Below are positions 37,283-46,702 of a DNA stretch of 64,000 nucleotides, one piece after another. The notes under the pieces are model-generated. The model was not told where the DNA came from. It worked only from the letters and a program-made list of their open reading frames with translations, and searched no databases. A program made the translations under genes and the position numbers. Origin of the DNA: Enterobacter sp. (GTDB lineage: Bacteria; Pseudomonadota; Gammaproteobacteria; Enterobacterales; Enterobacteriaceae); NCBI GenBank assembly GCA_022649305.1, contig JALCNW010000006.1, forward strand, positions 1-64,000, in the 5' to 3' direction. How positions within the stretch are numbered: position 1 is the first letter of the stretch; each line of letters begins with the position of its first letter.

Positions 37283-38875
37283 ATGAATAGCAAACTTACC
37301 ACTTTAGCCCTGGCGTTTGCCGCACTGACGGTCAGTTCCGCCGTAGCGGCCAAAACGCTGGTGTATTGCTCCGAAGGTTCGCCGGAGAATTTCAATCCTC
37401 AGTTGTATACCTCTGGCACCAGCGTGGATGCCAGCGCCGTGCCCGTTTATAACCGTCTGGTCGATTTCAAACCTGGAACGACCGAGCTGGTGCCAAGCCT
37501 GGCGGAAAGCTGGGACGTCAGCAAAGACGGTAAGGTTTACACCTTCCACCTACGAAAAGGCGTTAAGTTCCAGAGCAATAAGTTCTACAAACCGACGCGC
37601 GATTTTAACGCTGACGATGTGGTCTTCTCGTTCATGCGCCAGAAGGATGTCAATCATCCGTATCACAACGTGTCAAACGGCAGCTATTCCAACTTCGAAA
37701 GCCTGGAGTTTGGCAGCCTGATTACCGCTATCGATAAAGTAGACGACCATACGGTGCGCTTCACGCTGGCGCATCCTGAAGCGCCGTTTGTCGCCGATCT
37801 GGCGTGGTATTTCGCCTCCATTCTGTCCGCTGAATATGCCGATGCCATGCTAAAAGCAGGCACGCCTGAAAAAGTGGATATGGACCCGATCGGCACCGGA
37901 CCCTTTACGCTGACGCAGTATCAAAAGGATTCGAGGATCCTGTTCACCGCGTTCCCGGAATACTGGCAGGGCAAGTCTAAGCTCGATCGGCTGGTGTTCA
38001 GCATTACGCCAGATGCCTCTGTGCGCTACGCCAAAGTCGAGAAAAATGAGTGTCAGGTGATGCCGTTCCCGAACCCGGCTGAACTGCCGCGCATGAAGGC
38101 GAATAAAGATATTAACCTGATGAGTAAAGCAGGGCTGAACACCGGCTTCCTGGCGTTTAATACGCAAAAACCGCCGCTGGATAACGTCAAAGTTCGTCAG
38201 GCGCTGGCCATGGCGATCAACAAACCGGCCATTATTGATGCGGTGTTCCATGGCACAGGAACCGCTGCTAAAAACCTGCTGCCTCCCGGCGTGTGGAGTG
38301 CGGACAGCGAGCTGAAAGACTATGAATACGATCCTGAAAAAGCCAGGGCGTTATTAAAAGAGGCGGGATTTGCCAACGGCGTAACCGTGGATCTATGGGC
38401 CATGCCGGTGCAGCGTCCGTATAATCCGAATGCGAAAAGAATGGCCGAGATGATTCAGGCCGACTGGGCAAAAATCGGCGTACAGACGAAAATAGTCACC
38501 TATGAATGGGGCGAATATCTGAAGCGCGTGAAGGGCGGTGAACACCAGGCTGCTCTGATGGGCTGGACTACCGCAACGGGCGATCCTGATAATTTCTTTG
38601 GCCCGCTGTTTACCTGTACGTCGGCCAACGGTGGCTCGAATTCGGCAAAATGGTGCTATAAGCCTTTTGATAATCTTATCGCCGAGGCGAAATCGATAAC
38701 CGATCATGAAAAACGTGCGGCGCTATACAAACAGGCGCAGCAAATGATGCACGATCAAATGCCGGCAGTGATGATTGCTCACTCCACTATTTTTGAGCCA
38801 GTGCGTAAAGAAGTTACCGGTTACGAAATTGACCCGTTTGGTAAACATTTATTCTGGCAAGTGGATATTAAATAA
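37283..38875 (+). CDS. DppA-like periplasmic dipeptide-binding protein
   Basis: A 530-residue family 5 solute-binding protein, about the size of E. coli DppA and similar along its length (KTLVYCSEGSPENFNPQL, MDPIGTGPFTLTQYQKDSRI, LWAMPVQRPYNPNAKRMAEM). The signal peptide ends around AVAA-KTLVY. Key peptide-binding surroundings are kept, so it should bind di- or tripeptides or haem. No dppBCDF genes follow; it is an orphan that probably docks on the main Dpp permease. It is divergent from the peptidase T-like gene, with about 110 bases between them. Confidence 0.9.
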   Translation: MNSKLTTLALAFAALTVSSAVAAKTLVYCSEGSPENFNPQLYTSGTSVDASAVPVYNRLVDFKPGTTELVPSLAESWDVSKDGKVYTFHLRKGVKFQSNKFYKPTRDFNADDVVFSFMRQKDVNHPYHNVSNGSYSNFESLEFGSLITAIDKVDDHTVRFTLAHPEAPFVADLAWYFASILSAEYADAMLKAGTPEKVDMDPIGTGPFTLTQYQKDSRILFTAFPEYWQGKSKLDRLVFSITPDASVRYAKVEKNECQVMPFPNPAELPRMKANKDINLMSKAGLNTGFLAFNTQKPPLDNVKVRQALAMAINKPAIIDAVFHGTGTAAKNLLPPGVWSADSELKDYEYDPEKARALLKEAGFANGVTVDLWAMPVQRPYNPNAKRMAEMIQADWAKIGVQTKIVTYEWGEYLKRVKGGEHQAALMGWTTATGDPDNFFGPLFTCTSANGGSNSAKWCYKPFDNLIAEAKSITDHEKRAALYKQAQQMMHDQMPAVMIAHSTIFEPVRKEVTGYEIDPFGKHLFWQVDIK

Positions 38876-38880
38876 CCATA

Positions 38881-38915
38881 AAAGACTGCCTGGCCCGCTG
38901 TCGGGCAGTCTTTTT
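38881..38915 (+). terminator. Terminator of the dppA-like gene
   Basis: Stem AAAGACTGCC/GGCAGTCTTT with a T-run, directly after the stop. Confidence 0.9.
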
Positions 38916-39013
38916 GCAATTTGTGCTCGCTACCTCATTTTTTGTCACAACAGCCCCCCAAATCTTTTGCTATAACTTCAAGTGCATATCTGCAAATAAC
39001 ATGGAATACCATC

Positions 39014-39688
39014 ATGCGTACTCAAGCTTTTTTTAAAGTTGCAGTGCTCTCTGGCTTGCTGGCTTTAGCAGGCTGCGCGTCCAAAGTGGCGCAGCCCGAT
39101 CAATTCTCGGGTTTTTTGAAAGATTATTCAGGCTTGCAGGAGACCACCTCAGCGACGGGTAAACCGACGTTACGTTGGGTTGACCCGTCATATGACCCGG
39201 CAAAATACGACAGCATTGTCTACAACCCAATTACCTATTATCCGGTACCAAAACCAACCACCCAGATTGGTCAAAAGCTGCTTGATGACCTGCTGGCTTA
39301 TACCAACACCAAAATGAAAGCCGCTATTGGGCAGAAAAAACCGATTGTGGCGACCCCAGGGCCACGTAGTTTGATCTTCCGTGGCGCTGTGACTGGCGTC
39401 AGCTCCAAAAAAGAAGGCTTGCAGTTCTATGAAGTCGTTCCTGTCGCACTGGTCATCGCCGGGACGCAGATGGCATCAGGCCACCGTACCATGGATACCC
39501 ATCTCTATTTCGAAGGTGAGTTGATCGACGCTGCAACGGGTAAACCTGTTATCAAAGTCGTACGCAAAGGTGAAGGTTCCGAGCTTAACAATGAAAGCTC
39601 GCCAATGACGGTGGCGACGCTGAAGAAAGTGGTCGATGACATGGCGACAGATGCCACCATGTTTGATGTGAATAAAACGCAGAAATAA
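39014..39688 (+). CDS. ydcL: YdcL, DUF3313 lipoprotein
   Basis: A 224-residue lipoprotein matching E. coli YdcL closely (LRWVDPSYDPAKYDSIVYNPITYYPVPKP). The lipobox is LALAGC, with the Cys near residue 21; Ala-Ser follow, which favours outer-membrane sorting. The function of DUF3313 is unknown. The ATG at 39014 is chosen over the longer frame from 38921 because it gives the lipoprotein signal at the N-terminus. Its position after tehAB is conserved apart from the inserted peptidase/binding-protein pair. Confidence 0.94.
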   Translation: MRTQAFFKVAVLSGLLALAGCASKVAQPDQFSGFLKDYSGLQETTSATGKPTLRWVDPSYDPAKYDSIVYNPITYYPVPKPTTQIGQKLLDDLLAYTNTKMKAAIGQKKPIVATPGPRSLIFRGAVTGVSSKKEGLQFYEVVPVALVIAGTQMASGHRTMDTHLYFEGELIDAATGKPVIKVVRKGEGSELNNESSPMTVATLKKVVDDMATDATMFDVNKTQK

Positions 39689-39694
39689 TCCTCA

Positions 39695-39719
39695 CCCGGC
39701 CTGCATTATGCAGGCCGGG
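39695..39719. terminator. GC-rich hairpin between convergent ydcL and exporter genes
   Basis: Perfect stem CCCGGCCTGCA/TGCAGGCCGGG with a three-base loop. Its GGCCGGG core resembles the other convergent-end hairpins in the window. Confidence 0.65.
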
Positions 39720-39731
39720 CGCTTTACGTTC

Positions 39732-40628
39732 TTATGCCGTGCGCAGCCGTTTAAACCAGGTTTCGGGTTTGGCAAACATCACCATATTCCCCGTCAGAAT
39801 AAGCAGTAACCCCATCACGGCATTCATATGCCAGACGTAACCTTCGTAAACCGTCGAAATGGATAACGCCACGATCGGGAACAGTAGCGTGCTGTAAGCC
39901 GCTTTACCTGCGCCGATGCGTCCCACCAGGGTGAAGTAAGCACCAAAGGCAATGACAGACCCAAACAGCGCCAGATAGAGCAGTGCGCCAATGTAGCTTA
40001 CCGTCCATTCAGGCATAAAGTTATCGCCGCGAATCACCGCAATGGCACCCATCACCAGCGTGCCGTACAGCATCGCCCAGGCGTTGGTGGTCATGGTTTC
40101 AAGCCCGTTACGCTGATGGCGCAGGCTAATCATGTTCCCCAACGAAAACCCGTAAGTCCCCAGCGCCGATAGGCCAATACCCCATAACAATTCAGGACGC
40201 CAGCCACTGTTAAGCAGATCGTCCCAGAAAAGAGTGATGATGCCCAGCAGACCCAGCCCTGCGGCTGTCCAAAAGCGAGTGGGTGGGCGCTGGCCGAAGA
40301 ACATGAAGCTATTAATGGCGTTATACAACACGGCCATCGAGAAAATCACCGACTCCAGACCGGTATTGATCCAGGATGCCGCAGTGTAAAAACACCAGAA
40401 GTTAAAGCAAAAAACGCAGCAGCCCTGGACCACACAAAATAGATGATCGCGAAGTGCCAGTTTGCGCAGGCGTTTTAGCGCCAGTAGCACCAGCATAATG
40501 GTGGCGCTGGCGACGGCAAAACGCCAGAAGATCGATACGGGTGCCGCAACGGAACCCTGTTGAAGGAAAATAGCAATCCAGGTCGTGCCCCAAATCACCA
40601 CCACCAGCCCGTATAACAGTGCGTTCAT
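39732..40628 (-). CDS. EamA/DMT-family exporter
   Basis: A 298-residue ten-helix DMT transporter with two EamA repeats (about residues 5-135 and 150-290). VVIWGTTWIAIFLQQG at the N-terminus is typical. It may export amino acids or other metabolites. The ATG at 40628 is preferred to a TTG eight codons upstream. It is divergent from an AraC-family gene with 174 bases between, so that regulator probably controls it. It replaces E. coli ydcM and insQ at this position. Confidence 0.88.
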   Translation of the reverse strand: MNALLYGLVVVIWGTTWIAIFLQQGSVAAPVSIFWRFAVASATIMLVLLALKRLRKLALRDHLFCVVQGCCVFCFNFWCFYTAASWINTGLESVIFSMAVLYNAINSFMFFGQRPPTRFWTAAGLGLLGIITLFWDDLLNSGWRPELLWGIGLSALGTYGFSLGNMISLRHQRNGLETMTTNAWAMLYGTLVMGAIAVIRGDNFMPEWTVSYIGALLYLALFGSVIAFGAYFTLVGRIGAGKAAYSTLLFPIVALSISTVYEGYVWHMNAVMGLLLILTGNMVMFAKPETWFKRLRTA

Positions 40629-40802
40629 TTTGTTCTCGTTATTCCACCTCAAAGAAGAGGAGTGTGGCCTGACGTGGCGCGCGGCGCTTTCATCGTCTTG
40701 CTGTCGACTTGCATAATCTTGCGCTTTTTTGTTTCACCAGCGCTGGTATCGGCATGCAACTCTTCATAGACTAACGATCTGATTAATTATCCCTTAACGG
40801 TT

Positions 40803-41675
40803 ATGTCTCGCGCTTACGACACCTTTGAAAAACTCCGCCAACAAAATGCCGTGCTGCGGGAAACGGTCGCGCTTAATTCAGGCATTCAGCTGGCAGCGTG
40901 GTTCAACAAGCACGACACGGTGACGGTCAAAAGTAATCACCATACCCTGAGCCTGTATGTGGCGGACGGCTATGAGAGCTACCATAAAACGTCAAACGGC
41001 TGGAAGAATGGCGGCGGGCCGGATCGTTTTTGCCTGATGCCGCAAGAAAGTGAGTCGACCTGGGATATTCGTGACGATTTGTCCTTTGTGCATCTGTACT
41101 GCACCGATGAACATTTACGCGAGATCGGTGAAAAGATTTGGGACAAAAGCCCGGCCTCCATCGTCCTGGACGAAAAAACCTTCGCCAGCGATGCGAAAAT
41201 TGCCATGCTTTACCGCCAGTTTTTGCTGGGCTGCGACTGGCAGCAGTCGGCCAATCAACTGACGCTAAGTACCGCCAGCACGCTGCTTCTGACGCATCTT
41301 GTCCAGAATTATTCCAACGTACAGTGGAAGTTACCGGTCGTGACGGGCGGTTTATCGCCGTTTGTGCTGCGCAACATTCTGGCGTATATCGACGCCAATC
41401 TGTCGCAGCCGTTAACGCTTTGCGACCTGGCGGGTCAAGCCTCACTGAGCGAATACCATTTCGCCCGCATGTTCCGCCAGTCGATGAATATGGCTCCGCA
41501 TCAGTACGTCATGCAGCAGCGCATGGAAAAGGCGAAAGCACTGGTTCAGTTTGGTCGTGAGCCCTTGACGGATATCGCGCTGGCCTGTGGATTTAGCTCG
41601 GCCAGTCACTTCAGCAACAGGTTTAAATCCTCGACCGGTGTTACCCCCTCGCAGCTACGCACGGCGAAAGCGTGA
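40803..41675 (+). CDS. AraC-family transcriptional regulator
   Basis: A 290-residue regulator with an N-terminal cupin-like sensing domain (about 20-150) and a C-terminal double helix-turn-helix (about 190-290: LCDLAGQASLSEYHFARMFRQ and ITDIALACGF-like LTDIALACGFSSASHFSNRFK). It is divergent from the EamA-type exporter, which is the likely target. The last 21 bases overlap the convergent ydcO gene. Confidence 0.9.
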   Translation: MSRAYDTFEKLRQQNAVLRETVALNSGIQLAAWFNKHDTVTVKSNHHTLSLYVADGYESYHKTSNGWKNGGGPDRFCLMPQESESTWDIRDDLSFVHLYCTDEHLREIGEKIWDKSPASIVLDEKTFASDAKIAMLYRQFLLGCDWQQSANQLTLSTASTLLLTHLVQNYSNVQWKLPVVTGGLSPFVLRNILAYIDANLSQPLTLCDLAGQASLSEYHFARMFRQSMNMAPHQYVMQQRMEKAKALVQFGREPLTDIALACGFSSASHFSNRFKSSTGVTPSQLRTAKA

Positions 41676-42821
41676 GAACATGGCGTAGCATATGCCGCCT
41701 GCAATAAGCCCCCAGAATGCGGAACCCACGCCTGCAAGCGTCACGCCGCTGGCGGTGACCAGAAACGTAACCACTGCGGCATCCCGCTCAGTTTCATGAT
41801 GTAGCGCCTGAGACAAACTTCCTCCGATCGTCCCAAGTAATGCCAGTCCGGCGAGCGTTTGGATCCAGCTTAAGGGGAGCGATGCCATCAGCGCGGTAAT
41901 CGAACCGCCAAAAACTCCGGCGAGCAGATAAAACACGCCCGCTGCGGCAGCGGCAATCCAGCGTTTATCGGCGTTTGGGTGCGCATCCGGGCTTTGACAA
42001 ATGGCAGCGGTAATGGCGGCAATACAAATGGAGTACACCCCAAACGGAGAAAATAGCAGGGCTAGGGCTCCGGTAAAAATCATTAACGGTGAAACGGCAA
42101 TCGGATAACCCGAGGCCTTCATGGTGGCAAATCCCGGCGCGTTTTGCGATGCCATGGTGACCAGGAAGAAAGGGAGACCGACGCTGATAAGCGTGGTGAA
42201 GCTAAATGTGGGCGAGATCCACTGCGGCATCACTACGGCAACATGAAGATTTTCGGTGACAACGTCACCTCCAGCCCAGGCGGCAATACCGCCAACCACT
42301 AGCGTAACGACAATGGCATAGCGCGGCGCGAAGGCTTTAGTGATAAGCCACGCCAGCAGCATGCTCCCGCACAGCAGAAAATGCCCCTCAAGATTACTGA
42401 AAGCCTGCAATCCAAAGCGTAACAGCACGCCTGCCAGCATCGCTGCCGCCAGCGTATGGGGGATGATTTTCATGAGACGGGCGAACAGACCGGTCAGGCC
42501 GCAGAGCAGTATCAGTGCGTTAGCAAAAATAAAAACACCCACGGTTTCTGCCAGCGAAATGCCCTGCAAGCTGGTGGCGAGCAAGGCCGCGCCGGGCGTT
42601 GACCATGCTGTTAAAATAGGGGCTTTATACCAGACTGACAACGCAAGCGTACTCACCCCCATACCGATACCGAGCGCGGTCATCCAGCCTGCAATTTGTT
42701 GTGCATTGGCTCCTGCGGCTGCGGCAGCCTGCCATATCAAGGCCGCTGAGCTGGCGTAACCCACCAGCACGGCCACAAATCCGGCGAGTACCGCAGGAAA
42801 AAGTTGAGTTGAAATGCGCAT
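41655..42821 (-). CDS. ydcO: YdcO, benzoate/H+ symporter (BenE) family protein
   Basis: A 388-residue membrane protein with about 12 helices, aligning with E. coli YdcO (391) including LTAWSTPGAALL and LVTMASQNAPG. The BenE family imports benzoate with protons in soil bacteria; the substrate in enterobacteria is not known. The ATG at 42821 has GGAG upstream; the longer frame would run through the divergent operator region. Its promoter region is shared with ydcN. Confidence 0.93.
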   Translation of the reverse strand: MRISTQLFPAVLAGFVAVLVGYASSAALIWQAAAAAGANAQQIAGWMTALGIGMGVSTLALSVWYKAPILTAWSTPGAALLATSLQGISLAETVGVFIFANALILLCGLTGLFARLMKIIPHTLAAAMLAGVLLRFGLQAFSNLEGHFLLCGSMLLAWLITKAFAPRYAIVVTLVVGGIAAWAGGDVVTENLHVAVVMPQWISPTFSFTTLISVGLPFFLVTMASQNAPGFATMKASGYPIAVSPLMIFTGALALLFSPFGVYSICIAAITAAICQSPDAHPNADKRWIAAAAAGVFYLLAGVFGGSITALMASLPLSWIQTLAGLALLGTIGGSLSQALHHETERDAAVVTFLVTASGVTLAGVGSAFWGLIAGGICYAMFSRFRRA

Positions 42822-42832
42822 ATTATCTCCGT

Positions 42833-42878
42833 TGTGCGTTATAGCGCTCGCGGCAATGTAGCACTGTGCGCTATAGCG
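42833..42878. repeat. Two-copy operator-like repeat between ydcO and ydcN
   Basis: TGTGCGTTATAGCG (42833-42846) recurs as TGTGCGCTATAGCG (42865-42878), 32 bases apart, about three DNA turns. The core CGCTATAGCG is a perfect palindrome. It sits between the divergent starts of ydcO and the YdcN repressor-like gene and is a strong candidate YdcN (SutR) operator. Confidence 0.7.
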
Positions 42879-42912
42879 TACAAGTGGTACACTCCACGCC
42901 ATGGGAGAATCA

Positions 42913-43440
42913 ATGAATATCACTCAACATCTTGCATTAACACTGAAAACGCATCGACAGGCGCGAGGCTGGAGTTTGTCGAAGCTGGCAGAAGAGACGG
43001 GCGTGTCAAAGGCGATGCTGGGGCAAATCGAGCGCAATGAGTCCAGCCCGACGGTCTCCACTCTGTGGAAAATTGCCACCGGGCTGAACGTGCCTTTCTC
43101 GGCGTTCATCACGCCGGAGGAGCAAGCGCAGGCTATCTTCGATCCGCAACAGCAGTCTATGGTAGTGAAACCCTTATTCCCGTGGGATGACACGCTCAAA
43201 TTCGATCATTTCTCGATTACCCTGGCCCCGGGGGCGCTCAGTGAATCGACGCCGCACGAAGCGGGCGTGATTGAACATGTGGTCGTGATTAGCGGTGAGC
43301 TGGAGATGCGTATAGAGGGCGTCTGGCGCACTATTTTGGCCGATTCAGGCGTTCGTTTCGCGGGTGATAAAAGTCACGCTTACCGCAACAGCAGCGGCCA
43401 ACCGGTACACTTTCATTCACTCATACATTATCCCGGCTAA
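42913..43440 (+). CDS. ydcN: YdcN (SutR), XRE-cupin transcriptional regulator
   Basis: A 175-residue regulator with an N-terminal XRE helix-turn-helix (WSLSKLAEETGVSKAMLGQIERNESSPTVSTL, about residues 20-60) and a C-terminal cupin (about 100-170, HVVVISGELEMRIEGVWR). E. coli YdcN was renamed SutR for a role in sulfur-use genes. The ATG at 42913 follows GGGAG at six-base spacing; an ATG at 42901 lies inside that site. It is divergent from ydcO. Confidence 0.93.
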   Translation: MNITQHLALTLKTHRQARGWSLSKLAEETGVSKAMLGQIERNESSPTVSTLWKIATGLNVPFSAFITPEEQAQAIFDPQQQSMVVKPLFPWDDTLKFDHFSITLAPGALSESTPHEAGVIEHVVVISGELEMRIEGVWRTILADSGVRFAGDKSHAYRNSSGQPVHFHSLIHYPG

Positions 43441-43520
43441 AGGTACGCAAAACGGTTCCGTTGCCGTAGACTTCTGACTACAATAGCCGCCATTTTGACC
43501 CTAACGGATAACGACGACGT

Positions 43521-45485
43521 ATGCGCCTGCAATCCCATCATCTTGAACTGTTAAGCCCGGCCCGCGATGCCTCCATTGCTCGTGAAGCGATTCTTCACGG
43601 CGCCGATGCGGTCTACATCGGTGGCCCTGGTTTTGGTGCTCGCCACAATGCCAGCAACAGCCTGCGCGATATCGCCGAGCTGGTGCCTTTCGCCCACCGT
43701 TTTGGCGCGAAGGTGTTCGTGACCCTTAACACGATCCTTCATGATGATGAACTGGAACCTGCGCAGCGCTTAATTACCGATCTCTATCAGACGGGTGTGG
43801 ATGCGCTCATTGTGCAGGATATGGGGGTTCTGGAGCTGGATATCCCCCCTATTGAACTGCATGCCAGTACCCAGTGCGATATCCGTACCGTCGAGAAAGC
43901 GAAGTTTCTTTCTGATGTGGGCTTCACCCAAATCGTGCTGGCGCGCGAGCTGAACCTGAACCAGATCCGTGATATTCACCAGTCCACCGACGCGAATATT
44001 GAGTTCTTTATTCACGGTGCGCTGTGCGTGGCCTATTCCGGGCAATGTAATATTTCCCACGCGCAAACCGGGCGCAGCGCCAACCGCGGCGACTGCTCCC
44101 AGGCCTGCCGTCTGCCGTATACCCTGAAGGACGATCAGGGGCGCGTAGTGGCATTTGAAAAACACCTGCTGTCGATGAAAGATAACGACCAGACTGCAAA
44201 CCTGGCGGCGCTTATCGACGCGGGCGTACGCTCCTTCAAAATTGAAGGGCGCTACAAAGACATGAGCTACGTGAAAAATATCACGGCGCACTACCGTCAG
44301 ATGCTGGATGCGATTATTGACGATCGCGGCAATCTGGCTCGCGCTTCTGCGGGGCGGACTGAGCACTTCTTTATCCCGTCGACGGACAAAACCTTTCACC
44401 GCGGCAGCACGGATTATTTCGTGAATGCGCGTAAAGAGGATATTGGCGCGTTTGATTCACCGAAATTTATCGGGTTGCCGGTGGGCGAAGTGCTCAAGGT
44501 GTATAAAGACCACCTGGATGTCAACGTGACCGAAACGCTGGCTAACGGCGATGGCCTGAACGTGATGATCAAACGCGAAGTGGTAGGATTTCGTGCCAAC
44601 ACCGTCGAGAAAATCGCGGAAAACCGTTATCGCATCTGGCCGAACGAAATGCCGGCCGATCTGTACAAAGCTCGCCCGAACGCAGCGCTTAACCGTAACC
44701 TCGACCATAACTGGCAGCAGGCGTTGCTGAAAACATCCAGTGAGCGTCGTATTGCGGTCGATATCGAGCTGGGCGGTTGGGAAGAACAACTGATTCTGAC
44801 GATGACCAGTGAAGAGGGTGTGAGCGTGACTCACACGCTGGACGGGCATTTTGAAGTGGCCAACCACGCAGAAAAAGCCCTGAATAATCTGAAGGACGGT
44901 GTCGCAAAACTCGGGCAGACGATTTACTACGCGCGCGATATTCAGGTTAACCTGCCCGATGCGCTGTTTGTACCGAATAGCCTGCTGAACCAGTTCCGCC
45001 GTGAAACCGCCGAGATGCTTGATGAGGCGCGTTTGACAAACTACCCGCGCGGCAGTCGCAAGCCGGTTTCCGTCCCTGCACCGGTTTACCCGGATTCACA
45101 TCTGTCGTTCCTGGCAAACGTCTACAACCACAAAGCGCGTGAGTTCTATCATCGTTATGGCGTGCAATTGATTGACGCCGCGTATGAAGCGCATGAAGAG
45201 AAGGGCGATGTGCCGGTGATGATCACCAAGCACTGTCTGCGCTTCGCCTTCAACCTGTGCCCGAAACAGGCTAAAGGCAGCATCAAAAGCTGGAAAGCCA
45301 CGCCGATGCAACTGGTGAATGGTGATGAAGTGCTGACGCTGAAATTTGACTGCCGACCGTGCGAAATGCATGTCATCGGCAAGATGAAAAACCATATCTT
45401 TAAAATGCCACAGCCGGGTAGCGTCGTGGCATCGGTGAGTCCGGAAGAGTTGATGAAGACCTTACCGAAACGTAAGGGCGCTTAA
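43521..45485 (+). CDS. rlhA: 23S rRNA 5-hydroxycytidine C2501 synthase RlhA
   Basis: A 654-residue U32-family protein (E. coli RlhA/YdcP 653) needed for hydroxylation of C2501 in 23S rRNA. The N-terminal TIM-barrel-like domain begins LELLSPARDASIAREAILHGADAVYIGGP; iron-sulfur-type cysteines are visible at SGQCNISHAQTGRSANRGDCSQACRLPY region and in the C-terminal DCRPCEMH. It lies between ydcN and yncJ as in E. coli. ATG follows an AACGACG spacer with a weak site (cggataac). Confidence 0.96.
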   Translation: MRLQSHHLELLSPARDASIAREAILHGADAVYIGGPGFGARHNASNSLRDIAELVPFAHRFGAKVFVTLNTILHDDELEPAQRLITDLYQTGVDALIVQDMGVLELDIPPIELHASTQCDIRTVEKAKFLSDVGFTQIVLARELNLNQIRDIHQSTDANIEFFIHGALCVAYSGQCNISHAQTGRSANRGDCSQACRLPYTLKDDQGRVVAFEKHLLSMKDNDQTANLAALIDAGVRSFKIEGRYKDMSYVKNITAHYRQMLDAIIDDRGNLARASAGRTEHFFIPSTDKTFHRGSTDYFVNARKEDIGAFDSPKFIGLPVGEVLKVYKDHLDVNVTETLANGDGLNVMIKREVVGFRANTVEKIAENRYRIWPNEMPADLYKARPNAALNRNLDHNWQQALLKTSSERRIAVDIELGGWEEQLILTMTSEEGVSVTHTLDGHFEVANHAEKALNNLKDGVAKLGQTIYYARDIQVNLPDALFVPNSLLNQFRRETAEMLDEARLTNYPRGSRKPVSVPAPVYPDSHLSFLANVYNHKAREFYHRYGVQLIDAAYEAHEEKGDVPVMITKHCLRFAFNLCPKQAKGSIKSWKATPMQLVNGDEVLTLKFDCRPCEMHVIGKMKNHIFKMPQPGSVVASVSPEELMKTLPKRKGA

Positions 45486-45716
45486 CTAAAGAAAATGCGT
45501 CTCGGGTTTGCGCGATTTTTGCCAGTAATGGTGCTCGCGCAAACCATCTGCTGAATCCTCTGCAACACATCTTATTTCGTCGCTGTCGGCTTCATGACGA
45601 AGCTGATGGTCGACGTTCTTGACCCACAAAAATTCATGCCCTTTATGTCCTGCCATCAACTGACCTGAAAACATCGCGCAGATCAGCAGGATGACTGACA
45701 ACCCTTTCTTTACCAT
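45486..45716 (-). CDS. yncJ: YncJ, small exported DUF2554 protein
   Basis: A 76-residue protein (same length as E. coli YncJ) with a signal peptide ending near QLMAG and a conserved mature part (HKGHEFLWVKNVDHQLRHEADSDE...REHHYWQKSRKPE). Its function is unknown; the envelope-stress CpxR control reported for E. coli YncJ cannot be verified here. The ATG at 45716 is favoured over a GTG three codons earlier. It ends one base after the rlhA stop on the other strand. Confidence 0.92.
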   Translation of the reverse strand: MVKKGLSVILLICAMFSGQLMAGHKGHEFLWVKNVDHQLRHEADSDEIRCVAEDSADGLREHHYWQKSRKPETHFL

Positions 45717-46027
45717 CAGATTCACTCGCAGGATTCATTTGCAGCAATAATGCTGGTAATTGCGTAGGGTTATTATTCAAATATTAAAAATAGCGCAAAG
45801 AGTTTGTCAGTTTCTGCTGTGTGAAATGAAATGTGACCTAAGTTTTTTCCTAAATTTTCGCGAGAAAATATAAAGCTGTAACAAAGAGCGTTTTATCAAG
45901 TCCTTAACCTGACACGTTATTTGGCGTGTCTGGAGCCATTACTGCCAAATTTGGTAAGGGGGTTTGTCTAGGTATTACAGAAAATTCCGATATAATGTCT
46001 TTTTTGGCTATGGACCTGGTCGAGTAA
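45717..46027. other. AT-rich intergenic stretch with a candidate promoter
   Basis: No gene is seen in these 311 bases. GACACGTTATTTGGCGTGTC (around 45912-45931) forms a small hairpin, and TATAAT at 45991-45996 is a good -10 for the downstream exported protein gene. A small RNA cannot be excluded. Confidence 0.4.
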
Positions 46028-46405
46028 ATGAAAAAAGTATTACCCATTGCAATTCTGGGCATCGCAGCAGCAGCGACAGCTTGTGTGAGTTACGCCTCTT
46101 ACAATGATAAACCCGAATATCTCCAGGCCGCTGAAACGCGCGTAGGATCTTATTTGACCAGTGACTACGGACGCATTTCCTGTACGAGCACAAAGATCAA
46201 TGATGCTCGCTGGGGGCTTCAGTGCCTCAATGCAGAGAAGGGCAAGAGCTTCGAATTCACCGTCGCCCCTGCAGATAAAGCACCCTACGCGGTTTCGCGC
46301 TCATTCTATCTTGAAGCGGTTAACGATAACGCAAAACAAAGTGCCGAACAGGGTCTAATGCGATATTTGCAAGTTAACACCACCGCAACGGTAAGCCAGT
46401 CCTGA
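46028..46405 (+). CDS. Small exported protein of unknown function
   Basis: A 125-residue protein with a signal peptide (MKKVLPIAILGIAAAATAC...). The sequence ATAC could be a weak lipobox with Cys19, or cleavage may follow ASA-like VSYAS. Mature residues include two further Cys (ISCTSTK and GLQCLNAE), about 16 apart, likely a disulfide. I do not recognise a family. It stands alone after yncJ, with a TATAAT promoter box upstream and a terminator 136 bases downstream. Confidence 0.72.
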   Translation: MKKVLPIAILGIAAAATACVSYASYNDKPEYLQAAETRVGSYLTSDYGRISCTSTKINDARWGLQCLNAEKGKSFEFTVAPADKAPYAVSRSFYLEAVNDNAKQSAEQGLMRYLQVNTTATVSQS

Positions 46406-46541
46406 GAACACAAGACAAACGGTAAGCGGTTCGTTTAACGTTTGTTGATATTGCAGATGTTAGGTTTATTGCGATCCGCATCGTGACATTTGATGTCGCG
46501 AACGTAGATACCAAAATACAAATCTATCCATGCAAGCATTT

Positions 46542-46567
46542 ACCGCCATAATATGGCGGTTTTTTTT
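46542..46567 (+). terminator. Rho-independent terminator
   Basis: ACCGCCATAATATGGCGGT is a tight palindromic stem followed by eight T residues. Confidence 0.9.
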
Positions 46568-46702
46568 GCCTGAAATTTGCCTGGTTACGGGTAAACCCGC
46601 ATTGAAATAGCGTGTTTACGCTTTTAAGCGGGCAAGATGAATAAATTTCAACACCTGTGAATTTTTCTCGTTTGTCGCCATACGGTGGATATGACATATT
46701 TT

